64,000 nt of DNA from Deinococcus sp. AB2017081 (GCF_034440735.1 NZ_CP140098.1:2101501-2165500); one strand, 5' to 3'; positions 1 through 17,917 are shown, counted from the stretch's first letter. Translations and numbers: made by a program. Notes: generated by a model not told the origin, from the letters alone.

Positions 1-678
1 GCACCGTGATGTACTCCGACAGGGTCATCACCAGGCGCATGTCGTGCTCGATCAGGCACACCGTCACGCCCAGCTCGTCGCGGATACGGCGGATCAGCGC
101 CTTGAGATCCTCGGTCTCGCGGGGATTCATGCCGGCGGCGGGTTCGTCCAGCAGGATCAGTTTGGGCGTGGTCGCCAGGGCACGGGCGATCTCCAGCTTG
201 CGCTGGTCGCCGTAGGGCAGGTTGGTGGCGAGTTCGTGGCGCCACTTCCCCAAGCCCACGAAGTCCAGCATGATCCGGGCGGCGTCACGCGCCTCCTGCT
301 CGGATTCGCGGAACTTCTGGGTGCGCAGCACGGCGTCCACGAAGCCGCTCTTCAGGCGGGCGTGGCGGCCCACCATGATGTTCTCCTCGCTGGACATGGT
401 CGAGAACAGGCGGATGTTCTGGAAGGTGCGGGCGATCCCGGCCTCGGTCACCTGATCGGGGCGCAGGCCCACGAGTTCCCTGCCCGCCAGGCGGATGGTG
501 CCGCTGGTCGGCGTGTAGATGCCGGTGATCATGTTGAAGAAGGTGGTCTTGCCCGCGCCGTTCGGCCCGATGACGGACACAATGGACGCCGACGGGATGG
601 TCATGGTCACATCGTTCACAGCGGTCAGGCCGCCGAACTGCTTGGTGACGTTCTGCACGTCGAGAATCGGTGCGCCGG

Positions 679-682
<4 letters not shown>
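1..682 (-). CDS. livG: Branched-chain amino acid ABC transporter ATP-binding protein LivG (3' end off the window)
   Basis: Cytoplasmic ATPase of the high-affinity leucine/isoleucine/valine importer; it powers the LivHM permease. About 227 residues from the start are visible and the C-terminus lies beyond the left edge. Walker A (GPNGAGKT, residues 39-46), an ABC signature (YGDQRKLEIARAL), Walker B (LILLDEPAAGMN) and the switch His in LIEHD are all present. LAGRELVGLRPDQVTEAGIARTF-type spacing after Walker A is typical of LivG rather than LivF. The ATG overlaps the livM stop by 4 nt (ATGA), so the two are translationally coupled. livF is probably the next gene to the left, but I cannot see it. 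Confidence 0.93.
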
Positions 683-2309
<1,627 letters not shown>

Positions 2310-2313
<4 letters not shown>

Positions 2314-3323
2314 ACCTTCTCCACGTTGCTCTTGCCGAGCAGGCCGGTCGGTTTGAAGATCAGGATCAGCACCAGCACAATGAAGGCCCCGATGCGCTGG
2401 TACGAGGCATCGATGGCCTCCAGGTTGGCACTGCCGACCACGTTCCCCAGCACGTTCGTCACGCCGATCAGGTTCTGGATCACGCCCAGCGTGAGCCCGC
2501 CCAGCACCGCGCCGGGAATACTGCCGATGCCGCCCAGCACGGCCGCCGTGAAGGCGATGATGCCCGGATCGAAGCCGGAGTAGGCATTGACGGTACCGAA
2601 CTTCATCCCGAACAGCACGCCGCTGATGCCGCCCAGCGCCCCGCCGATGGCAAAGGTCGCGGAGATCATGCGGTTGGCGTCGATGCCCATCAGGCCCGAG
2701 GTCACACGATCCTGCGCGACAGCGCGGATGGCGGTGCCCAGACGGGTGTGGTTCACGAGGTAATTCAGGACAGCGAGGCTGAGGCCCGCCACGATCAGCA
2801 GGATCACGTCCTTGAGCTGGAGGTCGATGCCGACCGTCCGCAACCCGTTCCCGATGGACGCGCACGAGCTGGTGGCCGCGCAGAACTTGGTGGTGAAGGC
2901 GGCCGGCAGGGTGTACGTCAGATCAAAGCGGCCCTGAAGGCCCTCGATCACGCGCAGCACGTCCTGAAGGATCAGCGACACGCCGATCGCGGTGATCAGC
3001 GGCACGAGCTTGGGCGCGTTCCGCAGGGGCCGGTACGCCAGGCGCTCGATCAGCACGTTCAGCGTGCCCGAGATCAGCATGGCCGCCAGCAGGGCAATCA
3101 GCAGTTTCAGGTAGCCGTCCATCTGGACGTTCTGGAGCAGCCGGAAGACCTCGAAGCCGACGACCGCGCCCGTGACAAATACCTCCGAGTGGGCGAAGTT
3201 GATGAGTTGCAGGACGCCGTACACCATGGTGTAGCCGAGCGCGATGATGGCGTACACGGCACCCAGTACCAGGCCGCCGACGATCACGTTCACCAGGAAG
3301 GGCAACAGGACTGCGAGATCCAA
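2310..3323 (-). CDS. livH: Branched-chain amino acid ABC transporter permease LivH
   Basis: Membrane permease subunit, about 337 residues with 8-9 hydrophobic segments. It starts near LVNVIVGGLVLGAVYAIIALGYTMVYGV, the typical LivH N-terminus, and carries the AVAQD loop (GTAIRAVAQDRVTSGLMGID) that contacts the ATPase. Two TTG codons compete as start. The one at 3332 directly abuts the AAAGGAG ribosome site (no spacer), while the one at 3323 sits 9 nt after it, so I prefer 3323. It is followed immediately by livM with an ATGA overlap. About 190 bp separate it from livJ, and a hairpin in that gap may lower expression of the permease genes relative to the binding protein. Confidence 0.92.
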
Positions 3324-3460
3324 TGAATTCAACTCCTTTCAGAAACAGCGGCTGGTGGGTGCAGCAGGGTGGGCTCTCAGCGGGGCAGTTCGGGAGTGAT
3401 GCACAACACTTACACACCGCGAGGAGAATTGGTAGGCCCACCGGCTGACCGCAACAGTAT

Positions 3461-3487
3461 GGGGGCCGGGCGCGCTGCCCGGCCCCC
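3461..3487 (-). terminator. GC-rich hairpin between livJ and livH
   Basis: Ten-bp perfect inverted repeat, GGGGGCCGGG at 3461-3470 and CCCGGCCCCC at 3478-3487 with a 7-nt loop, 26 nt past the livJ stop. On the minus strand it is followed only by ATACTGTT, not a clean T run. I infer partial termination or 3' protection of the livJ message. Confidence 0.6.
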
Positions 3488-3512
3488 GCTGAACGAGCCT
3501 GTGAAGCTGCTC

Positions 3513-4670
<1,158 letters not shown>

Positions 4671-4733
4671 GAATCCTCCGGGTGCAGTTGCAGCGCCCTC
4701 CGTCCGGATGGCGTGCGGTGTGGTGATGCCGCA

Positions 4734-4763
4734 ATTCTAGGCTGAGCCTTGATTTGATGTCAA
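4734..4763 (-). promoter_or_regulatory. Promoter of the liv operon
   Basis: Minus-strand -35 TTGACA (4758-4763), an 18-bp spacer and -10 TAGAAT (4734-4739). The predicted start point near 4727 leaves a leader of roughly 57 nt before the livJ ATG. It is one of the closest sigma-70 consensus matches in the window. Confidence 0.85.
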
Positions 4764-4954
4764 TGCGTTACTCATGAACGAATTGAAACGATCCGGCGTG
4801 GGGCCTGAGAAGTTGTTTCATACATTGCGTCTAAACAGCCCTGGGCGCAATCTCCTGACTCGGCCCGCCGCATTTTACGATGGAGGACAACGAAACGCGG
4901 CAGGACGCGCAAGAGCGGCGTGTGGCGGCGCGGAGTGGGGGCAGGCGGGGGTGG

Positions 4955-6331
<1,377 letters not shown>

Positions 6332-6701
6332 GGTGCGGGGAACCTCCAGGGGCCGGCCGGGCGACTGCCCGGAGGGTCGCGGCGGGGCGGGTGGACTGCC
6401 GTGATTATGCGCGACGCCGTGACGGCTGCGCCGGCCACCCCGCACGTCGGCAGATCCGGCCCGTGCAGGTTGTGGAACGCGGAGTCGCCCAGGCGTCACG
6501 TCAGCTCTGACAACCTGCACGGAACGTGCCGTACGGCCGTGGAAGGGCGGCGCAGAGTGACGACTTGTGCAGGGGAATGCGTTGACCCCCGCAACAGCTG
6601 GCTCCTATACTCGGCGGCAGTGTCAGGACTCCGGCTCAGGGCGGCGTGCAGGGATGCCACGCCGTTGCCACTGTACGGACGTCCCTGATCAAGGGAGCCC
6701 C
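6332..6701. promoter_or_regulatory. glnA/glnN divergent control region with 13-bp inverted repeat
   Basis: The non-coding stretch holds a perfect 13-bp inverted repeat, CCGTGCAGGTTGT at 6461-6473 and ACAACCTGCACGG at 6510-6522, 36 bp apart. A partial third copy (TTGTGCAGG, 6565-6573) precedes the glnN promoter. No good minus-strand promoter for glnA was found; CATAAT near 6403-6408 is a weak -10 candidate. The paired sites suggest an operator or a structured transcript shared by the two synthetases; this role is inferred. Confidence 0.6.
6582..6611 (+). promoter_or_regulatory. glnN promoter
   Basis: -35 TTGACC (6582-6587), 18-bp spacer, -10 TATACT (6606-6611). The expected start near 6618 gives a leader of about 84 nt. 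Confidence 0.75.
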
Positions 6702-8858
<2,157 letters not shown>

Positions 8859-8981
8859 CCGCAGGACGGTGCCACGTGGCGCCGTGACCACCGGGCCGCC
8901 TGTTCTGGGCGGCCCGGTATCGTGTGGGAACACGTGACCAGCGTTGCCGTGTGCCAGCCCACCTCCGCTACACTTGGGGGC

Positions 8982-9788
8982 GTGCTGAACCTGTTACGCA
9001 AGCCCTCTGTCACACCCGCAGACCTGGAGCGGGGGCTGGCGGAACTGGGACTGGACGGCACGCAGCACGTCATGGTGCATGCCAGCCTGAAATCCTTCGG
9101 CACCCTGGAGGGCGGGGCCCGTGGCGCTGTCGACGCGCTGGTGGCGAGTACCGCCACCCTGGTGGCGCCTGCCTTCACATATTCCACCCTGATGTCCCGG
9201 CCGGGGGCGCTGTCCACGCCGCGTTTTCACCGGGACATGCGCGTGAGCCGCGACATCGGCCGCGTACCGCAGGAGATGGTGGAGCGCTCAGCTGCCCTAC
9301 GCTCGGCCCATCCCACCCTGAGCTTCATCGCGCTGGGGGAGCAGGCGGCCGCGATCACGGCGGCCCAGACCCTGGACAGCCCGTACCGGCCGGTCGGGGC
9401 CCTGTACGATCTGGACGGCTACGCCCTGCTCATGGGTGTGGATCACGGCAGCAACACGTCCATCCACTACGGTGAGCACCTGGCCGGGATGCCGCTGCTG
9501 ACGCGCTATGTCCACACGCCGCAGGGGGTCATGCCCACGGCCTTTCCGAACTGCTCGGCCGACTTCGACAATCTGGTTCCCGCGCTGACCGGTCTCTTCC
9601 GGACCGCGCGGGTCGGATCGTCGGAACTGCAGCTGTACTCCGTCCGTGCCCTGGTGGACACCACCACCGCCTTCCTGACCCAGCACCCGGAGGGCCTGCT
9701 GTGCACATACCGGGGCTGCCGCTGCCAGGAAGTGCGTCAACTCGTCCGCCAGCGCGGGCTCGACCCCCGGCCGCACGTCGGTCTGTAG
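8982..9788 (+). CDS. AAC(3)-family aminoglycoside N-acetyltransferase-like protein
   Basis: 268 residues of the antibiotic N-acetyltransferase (AAC(3)/YokD) fold. Supporting segments are DGTQHVMVHASLKSFG near the N-terminus, VAPAFTYSTL, PYRPVGALYDLDGYALLMGVDHGSNTSIHYGE (equivalent to the GCGYDSCTALHLAE-type acetyl-CoA region) and a Cys-containing C-terminal tail (YRGCRCQEVRQL). The family transfers acetyl from acetyl-CoA to the 3-amino group of aminoglycosides, but many chromosomal members have unknown substrates. The GTG at 8982 lies 7 nt after a TACACT box (8969-8974), so the message is probably leaderless; the longer frame back to 8922 is less likely. Confidence 0.8.
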   Translation: MLNLLRKPSVTPADLERGLAELGLDGTQHVMVHASLKSFGTLEGGARGAVDALVASTATLVAPAFTYSTLMSRPGALSTPRFHRDMRVSRDIGRVPQEMVERSAALRSAHPTLSFIALGEQAAAITAAQTLDSPYRPVGALYDLDGYALLMGVDHGSNTSIHYGEHLAGMPLLTRYVHTPQGVMPTAFPNCSADFDNLVPALTGLFRTARVGSSELQLYSVRALVDTTTAFLTQHPEGLLCTYRGCRCQEVRQLVRQRGLDPRPHVGL

Positions 9789-9851
9789 GTCAGCGCGGGG
9801 AGCGGCACCGTCCGGGATGCTGCGGACGGCGGGCCCGCCGGGGTGACAGGG

Positions 9852-9890
9852 AAAAAGACGGCACGGCGCACTGATGTGCAGCCGCGCCGT
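9852..9890 (-). terminator. Rho-independent terminator after the ferredoxin reductase gene
   Basis: Stem formed by 9858-9871 and 9876-9890 (one bulge) with a TGAT loop. Read on the minus strand it ends in TCTTTTT (9852-9857), 13 nt after the stop of the gene at 9903. Confidence 0.8.
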
Positions 9891-9902
9891 TTCCTTCGGA
9901 TC

Positions 9903-11261
<1,359 letters not shown>

Positions 11262-11438
11262 GCCGCGAGTCTAGTGGGCCCATGTGAAGGTGTGAATGCC
11301 GAACGTGCCGGTATGGTGTCACACGGTCGGCAACACCGTCTGTCAGTCGGCCAGAAGGCGTGTGGGACGATGAAACACGCGGTCTTCCACGCCTAGACGG
11401 GTGAACGCTCCCTCCACGCACCGGCCCCGCACAGAACG

Positions 11439-11468
11439 CCGCCGCCCGGCACAGGGTGCGGGCGGCGG
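11439..11468 (-). terminator. Hairpin after the CRP-family regulator gene
   Basis: Ten-bp perfect stem CCGCCGCCCG (11439-11448) and CGGGCGGCGG (11459-11468), 17 nt after the stop codon at 11485 on the minus strand. It is followed by GCGTTCTGT, a weak U tract. Confidence 0.6.
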
Positions 11469-11484
11469 TGGGGAAACGATCTGG

Positions 11485-12096
11485 TTATGCGGCGGCGATC
11501 TCGCCGAGGGCCGCCTCGTTCTTGAGGGTGATCTTGCCGTAGCCGGCGCTGATCACACCTTCACGCGACAGTTCGCCCACGACCTTGGTGACCGTCTCGC
11601 GTACGCTGCCCACAGCAGCGGCCAGTTCGTCGTGGGTGGCATAGATCATGGTCTCGCCGCTGTCGAGCTGGGTGGCCAGGGCGGTGTCCTTGAGCTCCAG
11701 CAGCTCACCGGCGATCCGCGCGCGCAGCCGCTTGCCCACCAGACGGTAGATGCTCTCGTAGGCACGTTCCAGCGTACGCACCAGGTGCGTGGTCACGATG
11801 AGGTTGTCCTCGGCGGTCATCAGGGCCGGATTGATCACGTCGACACTCGAATCCGTCACGGCCTCGGCGAAGTACGCCCGGTTCACGCCTGCGAGGGCTT
11901 CCTCGCCGAAGTATTCGCCGGGTTTGACATACCGCAGCGTGAGGCCGTTGCCGTCGTCATCCATGGTATGGACGCGGATCAGGCCAGAGCTGACGCGGTA
12001 CAGCATGTCGCTCTTGCCGGGGTACAGGATCACGGCACCGGGGCGGTAGGTCACGGTGTCGACATAGGTGCGCGTGGCATTGGACGTCTGGGTCAT
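11485..12096 (-). CDS. CRP/FNR-family transcription regulator, SdrP/DdrI-like
   Basis: DNA-binding regulator of 203 residues. A cupin-like sensor domain (VTYRPGAVILYPGKSDMLYRV to GEYFGEEAL, about residues 15-70) precedes a dimer helix and a winged helix (THDELAAAVGSVRETVTKVVGELSREG, about residues 153-180). This helix is very close to what I recall of Thermus SdrP and the Deinococcus DdrI (CRP-like, stress and DNA-damage) proteins; the assignment is from memory. I do not see the full cAMP-binding Arg-Ser pattern of E. coli CRP, so cAMP dependence is uncertain. The ribosome site AGGAGG is 9 nt before the ATG. Transcription comes from the AT-rich promoter at 12179-12207. Confidence 0.85.
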   Translation of the reverse strand: MTQTSNATRTYVDTVTYRPGAVILYPGKSDMLYRVSSGLIRVHTMDDDGNGLTLRYVKPGEYFGEEALAGVNRAYFAEAVTDSSVDVINPALMTAEDNLIVTTHLVRTLERAYESIYRLVGKRLRARIAGELLELKDTALATQLDSGETMIYATHDELAAAVGSVRETVTKVVGELSREGVISAGYGKITLKNEAALGEIAAA

Positions 12097-12178
12097 TGAA
12101 GTCGCCTCCTCGGGCGGAGTGAGGGTGAAAGTGATGGTCGGTCGAGGGTGATGGAACGCCCTTTCCCGACGTGCTCAC

Positions 12179-12218
12179 AGTGTAACCGAAAATCACTTTT
12201 TTGTAAACAATTTTGTTT
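12179..12218 (-). promoter_or_regulatory. AT-rich promoter of the CRP-family regulator, with palindrome
   Basis: Minus-strand -35 TTTACA (12202-12207), 17-bp spacer, -10 TACACT (12179-12184); start point near 12172, leader about 75 nt. An inverted repeat with 6-bp arms (AAACAA and TTGTTT around a 2-bp centre, 12205-12218) overlaps the -35 box and could be an operator. The 60-bp island is strikingly AT-rich against its surroundings. Confidence 0.8.
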
Positions 12219-12269
12219 CTTTAATCATCATTTATGTCACACAGAAGGGCGCTGGATCCGCCACCCGTT

Positions 12270-12295
12270 TTCCCGGCTATACCGGCAAAAACCGG
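12270..12295. repeat. Short interspersed repeat, copy 1
   Basis: A 26-bp segment beginning TTCCCGGCTATACCGG, with 23 of 26 positions identical to 53646-53671. Both copies are intergenic and lie downstream of or between genes. It may belong to a family of small non-coding repeats as known in Deinococcus, or be a conserved hairpin. Confidence 0.45.
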
Positions 12296-12450
12296 TGTGG
12301 TCAGTCTTAGACCGATGCTCACGGCCGGCTCATGGATCTTGTGCGGGACAGGGGCGGCGGGGACACGGCGGACGCCACGGCAGGCGGCCATGAAGACGTG
12401 GGTGGCAGCGGAAGTCAGCACCTGCCCCCCGCGACCCGCCAAACGCAGGA

Positions 12451-12475
12451 TGCCCGGCCAGACCGGCACCGGGCA
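12451..12475 (-). terminator. Possible gyrA terminator
   Basis: Seven-bp stem TGCCCGG (12451-12457) and CCGGGCA (12469-12475), 23 nt past the gyrA stop on the minus strand; no T run. Confidence 0.4.
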
Positions 12476-12498
12476 CCCTGAGGTCGGAGGTCAGTCGC

Positions 12499-14934
<2,436 letters not shown>

Positions 14935-15284
14935 GTGGCTCCAGTCGGGGGCGCGGCGGGCAGGCAGCCCGCTCGCGGAGGGAAGGACGAGTCCCGGCGC
15001 AGGCACCGGGTATGACACGATTCTACCACACTATTATGTCTCTAGCGTAATAGCTGCCGTGCCCTCAATACCCACAGTGTACCGCATCGCCGGCCCGGAA
15101 CCGGTGCGTCGGTGGCGCGTGAAACCCCCCGCCAGCGCGGCAATCGGTGCCCGAGACCACCGGTGGCCAGAGCCGGGCGCCGGCCGTCCCCTGGCGCCGT
15201 ACGGTCGGCCGCGGCGCACGCGCTCCCCGTCGTGCCCGGTCTTGTCAGGACTGTGCAACAGTGCCGCGCCTATGATGCGCGGCG
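14935..15284. other. gyrA/Roadblock divergent intergenic region
   Basis: Contains the gyrA leader, promoter and RDRM-like site (minus strand) and, at the far end, TATGAT (15271-15276) 8 nt before the first Roadblock start. The middle, 15085-15240, is GC-rich and has no gene or motif I can support. Confidence 0.6.
15020..15050 (-). promoter_or_regulatory. gyrA promoter with RDRM-like palindrome
   Basis: TTATGTCTCTAGCGTAA at 15034-15050 resembles the 17-bp radiation/desiccation response motif TTATGTCATTGACATAA (my recollection of the consensus). The outer TTATG/CGTAA arms are palindromic with one mismatch. A minus-strand -10 TAGAAT lies at 15020-15025, so a DdrO-type repressor bound at the motif would cover the -35 region. 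A second -10-like TACACT occurs farther up at 15076-15081. Confidence 0.7.
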
Positions 15285-15635
15285 ATGCTTGCCGAACTGA
15301 CGCAACTCGTGAATGACGTGGACGGTGCGTGGGCCGCCGCCATCGGCGGACTGGACGGCCTGCTCATCGAGGGGCACAGTGCCGGCAGCGCCGACCTGAG
15401 CCTGCTGGTGGCCGAGCACGCCGGACTGCTGCGCTCGGCGGGCAGTTCGTACGCCCACACGCTGGGCGGCGGACACGCGCGCGAACTGTATGTGCGCGGT
15501 GAGCGCCTGAGCGTGTACCTGCATCCCATCAAGACCGAGTACTACCTGCTGCTGGCCCTGGATGCCCGCAGCAATCTCGGGCAGGCGCGGCTGTATGGCC
15601 GGGACGCCGCCCGCAAACTGGGGGCCATGCTGTGA
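15285..15635 (+). CDS. Roadblock/LC7-domain protein 1
   Basis: 116-residue single-domain protein. The alternating pattern (DVDGAWAAAIGGLDGLLIEG, then YVRGERLSVYLHPIKTEYYLLLALDARSNLG) fits the Roadblock/LC7 alpha-beta fold, whose bacterial members (MglB-like) regulate small Ras-like GTPases or polarity. First of three overlapping Roadblock genes; the second begins with a GTG overlapping its TGA. A TATGAT box 8 nt upstream suggests a nearly leaderless transcript. No GTPase partner is encoded beside it. Confidence 0.75.
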   Translation: MLAELTQLVNDVDGAWAAAIGGLDGLLIEGHSAGSADLSLLVAEHAGLLRSAGSSYAHTLGGGHARELYVRGERLSVYLHPIKTEYYLLLALDARSNLGQARLYGRDAARKLGAML

Positions 15636-15970
15636 TCATCGACGCACTCCAGGGCCTGTCCGGCGGGGTCGCGGCTGCCCTTGTCGGGCCAGACGGCCTG
15701 CCCATCGAATCGCAGGGCGAGGGCGGCGACGCCCTGGCCGCCGAACTGGCGGCGCTGCGGGCGACCTTCGACCGGGTGGGCCGCCGCCTGGGAGCCGGAG
15801 ACGTCACGCGGCTCACCATGACCAGCGAACGGGTCGAGGTGGTCGCGGTGACCAGTGGCCAGCACGTGATCGGCGTGGCGCTGGCCCGTGGCCAGGACAC
15901 CCGCAGTGCCCAGCAGGCCCTGGCGCGGGTGGCGCTCGACCTCCTGCCCCTGCCGCGCGTGGAGGGCTGA
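15632..15970 (+). CDS. Roadblock/LC7-domain protein 2
   Basis: 112 residues, starting IIDALQGLSGGVAAALVGPDGLPIESQGEG, the N-terminal helix and beta hairpin of Roadblock proteins. The later segment VTRLTMTSERVEVVAVTSGQHVIGVALARGQDTR fits the central strands, and LARVALDLLPLP gives the last helix. The GTG start overlaps the preceding stop (GTGA) and its own stop overlaps the next start (TGATG), so all three products should be made together and could form hetero-oligomers. Confidence 0.75.
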   Translation: MIIDALQGLSGGVAAALVGPDGLPIESQGEGGDALAAELAALRATFDRVGRRLGAGDVTRLTMTSERVEVVAVTSGQHVIGVALARGQDTRSAQQALARVALDLLPLPRVEG

Positions 15971-16287
15971 TGCTCGACACGCTGATGGCCGTACGCGGCA
16001 TGACCCACGTCCTGCTGATCGACCACAACGGCTCAGTCCTGAGTTCGGCCGGGCTGGAGCCGGGTCTCCTGAAACGGGAACTCGGGCTCGTCGCCGCCGG
16101 CAAGGCGGTGATCGGCAGCCTCCAGACCACGCTGGACGCGGCCGGCTGGAGCGAGCTGCTGCTCGATCTCGACAGCGGCCCGGTGCTGCTCACGCCCTTC
16201 GGCCCACAGATCCTGGTGACCGCCTTCGACGACGTCACCAGCCTGGGCCGCGTGCGCTTCGCGGTGCGCCGGCTCCTCAACCCGTGA
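15970..16287 (+). CDS. Roadblock/LC7-domain protein 3
   Basis: 105 residues: LDTLMAVRGMTHVLLIDHNGSVLSSAGLEP, then SGPVLLTPFGPQILVTAFDDVTSLGRVRFAVRRLL. The same fold as the two preceding proteins but with little direct sequence identity to them, so they have diverged in role. The short C-terminal helix is typical. Partners are unknown. Confidence 0.72.
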   Translation: MLDTLMAVRGMTHVLLIDHNGSVLSSAGLEPGLLKRELGLVAAGKAVIGSLQTTLDAAGWSELLLDLDSGPVLLTPFGPQILVTAFDDVTSLGRVRFAVRRLLNP

Positions 16288-16361
16288 TCCACGGTTCGGG
16301 ACAGGCGCGACCCGGACGATCGTCACCGACCCGCATGCCACCCCGGCGCTAGGGTGAGGCC

Positions 16362-17363
16362 ATGATGGATCGCCCCCGCCGCCTGCGCCGGACGCCCGCC
16401 CTGCGGGCCCTGACCCGCGAGATACAGCTGCACCCCTCGCAGTTCATCCACCCGATCTTCGTCCACGAGCGAGACGACGTGACGCCGATCGCGACGATGC
16501 CCGGCGTGAGCCGTCACTCGGTCGCCAGCGCGGTGCAGCAGGCCCACGAGGCGCACGCCCTCGGCATTCCCAGCGTGATCCTGTTCGGCATTCCTGACGA
16601 CAAGGACGAGCAGGGCAGCGGGGCCTACGACAGCGGCGGCATCATCCAGCGGGCGGCGGCGGCCATCAAGGCGGCCGTGCCGGAGGTGACCGTCATCGCG
16701 GATACCTGCCTGTGCGAGTACACCAGCCACGGGCACTGCGGCGTGCTGCGCGAGGTGCCCGGCCAGACCGGGGCCGATGCCTGGACGGTCGACAACGACC
16801 CCAGCCTGGATCTGCTGGCCCGCACCGCCGTGTCGCAGGCGCAGGCCGGAGCAGACGTGGTCGCTCCCAGCGCCATGATGGACGGCCAGGTCGGAGCGAT
16901 CCGTGCCGCGCTGGACGCCGCCGGCTACGCGCACGTGCCGGTCATGGCCTACGCGGTGAAGTACGCCAGCGCGTACTACGGCCCCTTCCGGGACGCGGCG
17001 GGGTCGGCCCCGAGCGTCGGTAACCGCGCCACGTACCAGATGGATCCGGCTGGCGGCTACCGCGAGGCCCTGCGGGAAGCCCGCCTCGACGCCGAGCAGG
17101 GGGCCGATACCCTGATGGTCAAGCCCGCGCTGGCGTATCTGGACGTGCTGAGCCTGCTGAGGCGCGAGTTCGACCTGCCGGTCGTGGCATACAACGTCAG
17201 CGGCGAGTACTCGCTGATCAAGGCGGCGGCGGCGGCCGGGTACATGGACGAGCGGCGCACCGTGCTGGAGACCCTGACCGGCTTCAGGCGAGCCGGGGCC
17301 GACGCGATCATCACGTACCACGCCCTGGACGCCGCCCGCTGGCTGCGGGACGACCCCGCATGA
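16362..17363 (+). CDS. hemB: Delta-aminolevulinic acid dehydratase (porphobilinogen synthase)
   Basis: Condenses two 5-aminolevulinate molecules into porphobilinogen for heme, siroheme and cobalamin. 333 residues. Schiff-base lysines are Lys200 (YAVKYASAYYGPFR) and Lys254 (LMVKPALAYLD); the zinc site DTCLCEYTSHGHCG has Cys116, Cys118 and Cys126, so it is the Zn-dependent form. The first of two adjacent ATGs lies 6 nt after TAGGGT (16350-16355), indicating a leaderless message. It overlaps the next gene by ATGA. Siroheme made downstream would serve the sulfite reductase at 27605-29191, but the two loci are not linked in an operon. Confidence 0.96.
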   Translation: MMDRPRRLRRTPALRALTREIQLHPSQFIHPIFVHERDDVTPIATMPGVSRHSVASAVQQAHEAHALGIPSVILFGIPDDKDEQGSGAYDSGGIIQRAAAAIKAAVPEVTVIADTCLCEYTSHGHCGVLREVPGQTGADAWTVDNDPSLDLLARTAVSQAQAGADVVAPSAMMDGQVGAIRAALDAAGYAHVPVMAYAVKYASAYYGPFRDAAGSAPSVGNRATYQMDPAGGYREALREARLDAEQGADTLMVKPALAYLDVLSLLRREFDLPVVAYNVSGEYSLIKAAAAAGYMDERRTVLETLTGFRRAGADAIITYHALDAARWLRDDPA

Positions 17364-17917
17364 GCGGCCCGATCCGGGTGGACTGGATTGCCACGGGCCT
17401 GTGGCCGGGGCGGCTGGGCCTGACCTTCGCGCCGGGCAAGAAGGGGCTCAGCGTGTACCAGCCCGGCGTGACCCACGACCGCGACCTGCGGGCTGATCTG
17501 GAGACGCTGGCGCGCGACGGAACCCAGGTGATCGCTCCGCTGATCGAGGATTTCGAGTTTGATCTGCTGGGCATGGACGGCTACCACGACGAGGCCGAGG
17601 CCCGGCACCTGACGGTCGTGCCCTGTCCGATCCCCGACGGCGGCGTCCCGCGCGACCCACACGCCTTCAGCACATATGTCGACGATCTGATGACCCTCCT
17701 GCTCGACGGACAGTCGGTGGTCGTCCACTGTCGGGGCGGGCTGGGCCGCGCGGGTCTGACCGCTGCGTGCGTGCTGGTGCAGGCCGGCATGACCCCCGAG
17801 GACGCGATCCGGCTGGTGCGCCACACACGCAGCCCCCACGCGATCGAGACGCGGACGCAGGAGCAGTTCGTCCACGACTTCGCCCATCACGATCCGGCCG
17901 ACAGGCCCGACTCATGA
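17360..17917 (+). CDS. Cysteine-dependent protein phosphatase (tyrosine/dual-specificity type)
   Basis: 185 residues with the P-loop HCRGGLGRAG: nucleophile Cys124 and Arg130, matching HCxxGxxR. The probable general-acid loop PIPDGG contains Asp93. The short single-domain layout resembles cyclin-dependent kinase inhibitor-3-type/dual-specificity phosphatases in bacteria. Translational coupling to hemB through ATGA suggests joint expression, but no substrate is evident. The N-terminus contains a conserved-looking VDWIATGLWPGRLGLTFAPGK, presumably a substrate-specific strand. Confidence 0.8.
   Translation: MSGPIRVDWIATGLWPGRLGLTFAPGKKGLSVYQPGVTHDRDLRADLETLARDGTQVIAPLIEDFEFDLLGMDGYHDEAEARHLTVVPCPIPDGGVPRDPHAFSTYVDDLMTLLLDGQSVVVHCRGGLGRAGLTAACVLVQAGMTPEDAIRLVRHTRSPHAIETRTQEQFVHDFAHHDPADRPDS

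Larger units (their letters stand above)
12097..12498. other. Intergenic region between the CRP-family regulator and gyrA
   Basis: No credible gene. It contains the regulator's leader and promoter (12097-12218), a 26-bp element at 12270-12295 that recurs after the malE-type gene, and a TGCCCGG/CCGGGCA stem (12451-12457, 12469-12475) that may terminate gyrA. I see nothing else of note. Confidence 0.6.

Noticed and set aside
14935..15018. N-terminal extension of GyrA to the GTG at 15018
   Set aside because: The extension ([15 protein letters not shown]...) lies almost on the -10 box, and the internal ATG at 14934 has a good ribosome site and the normal GyrA N-terminus.
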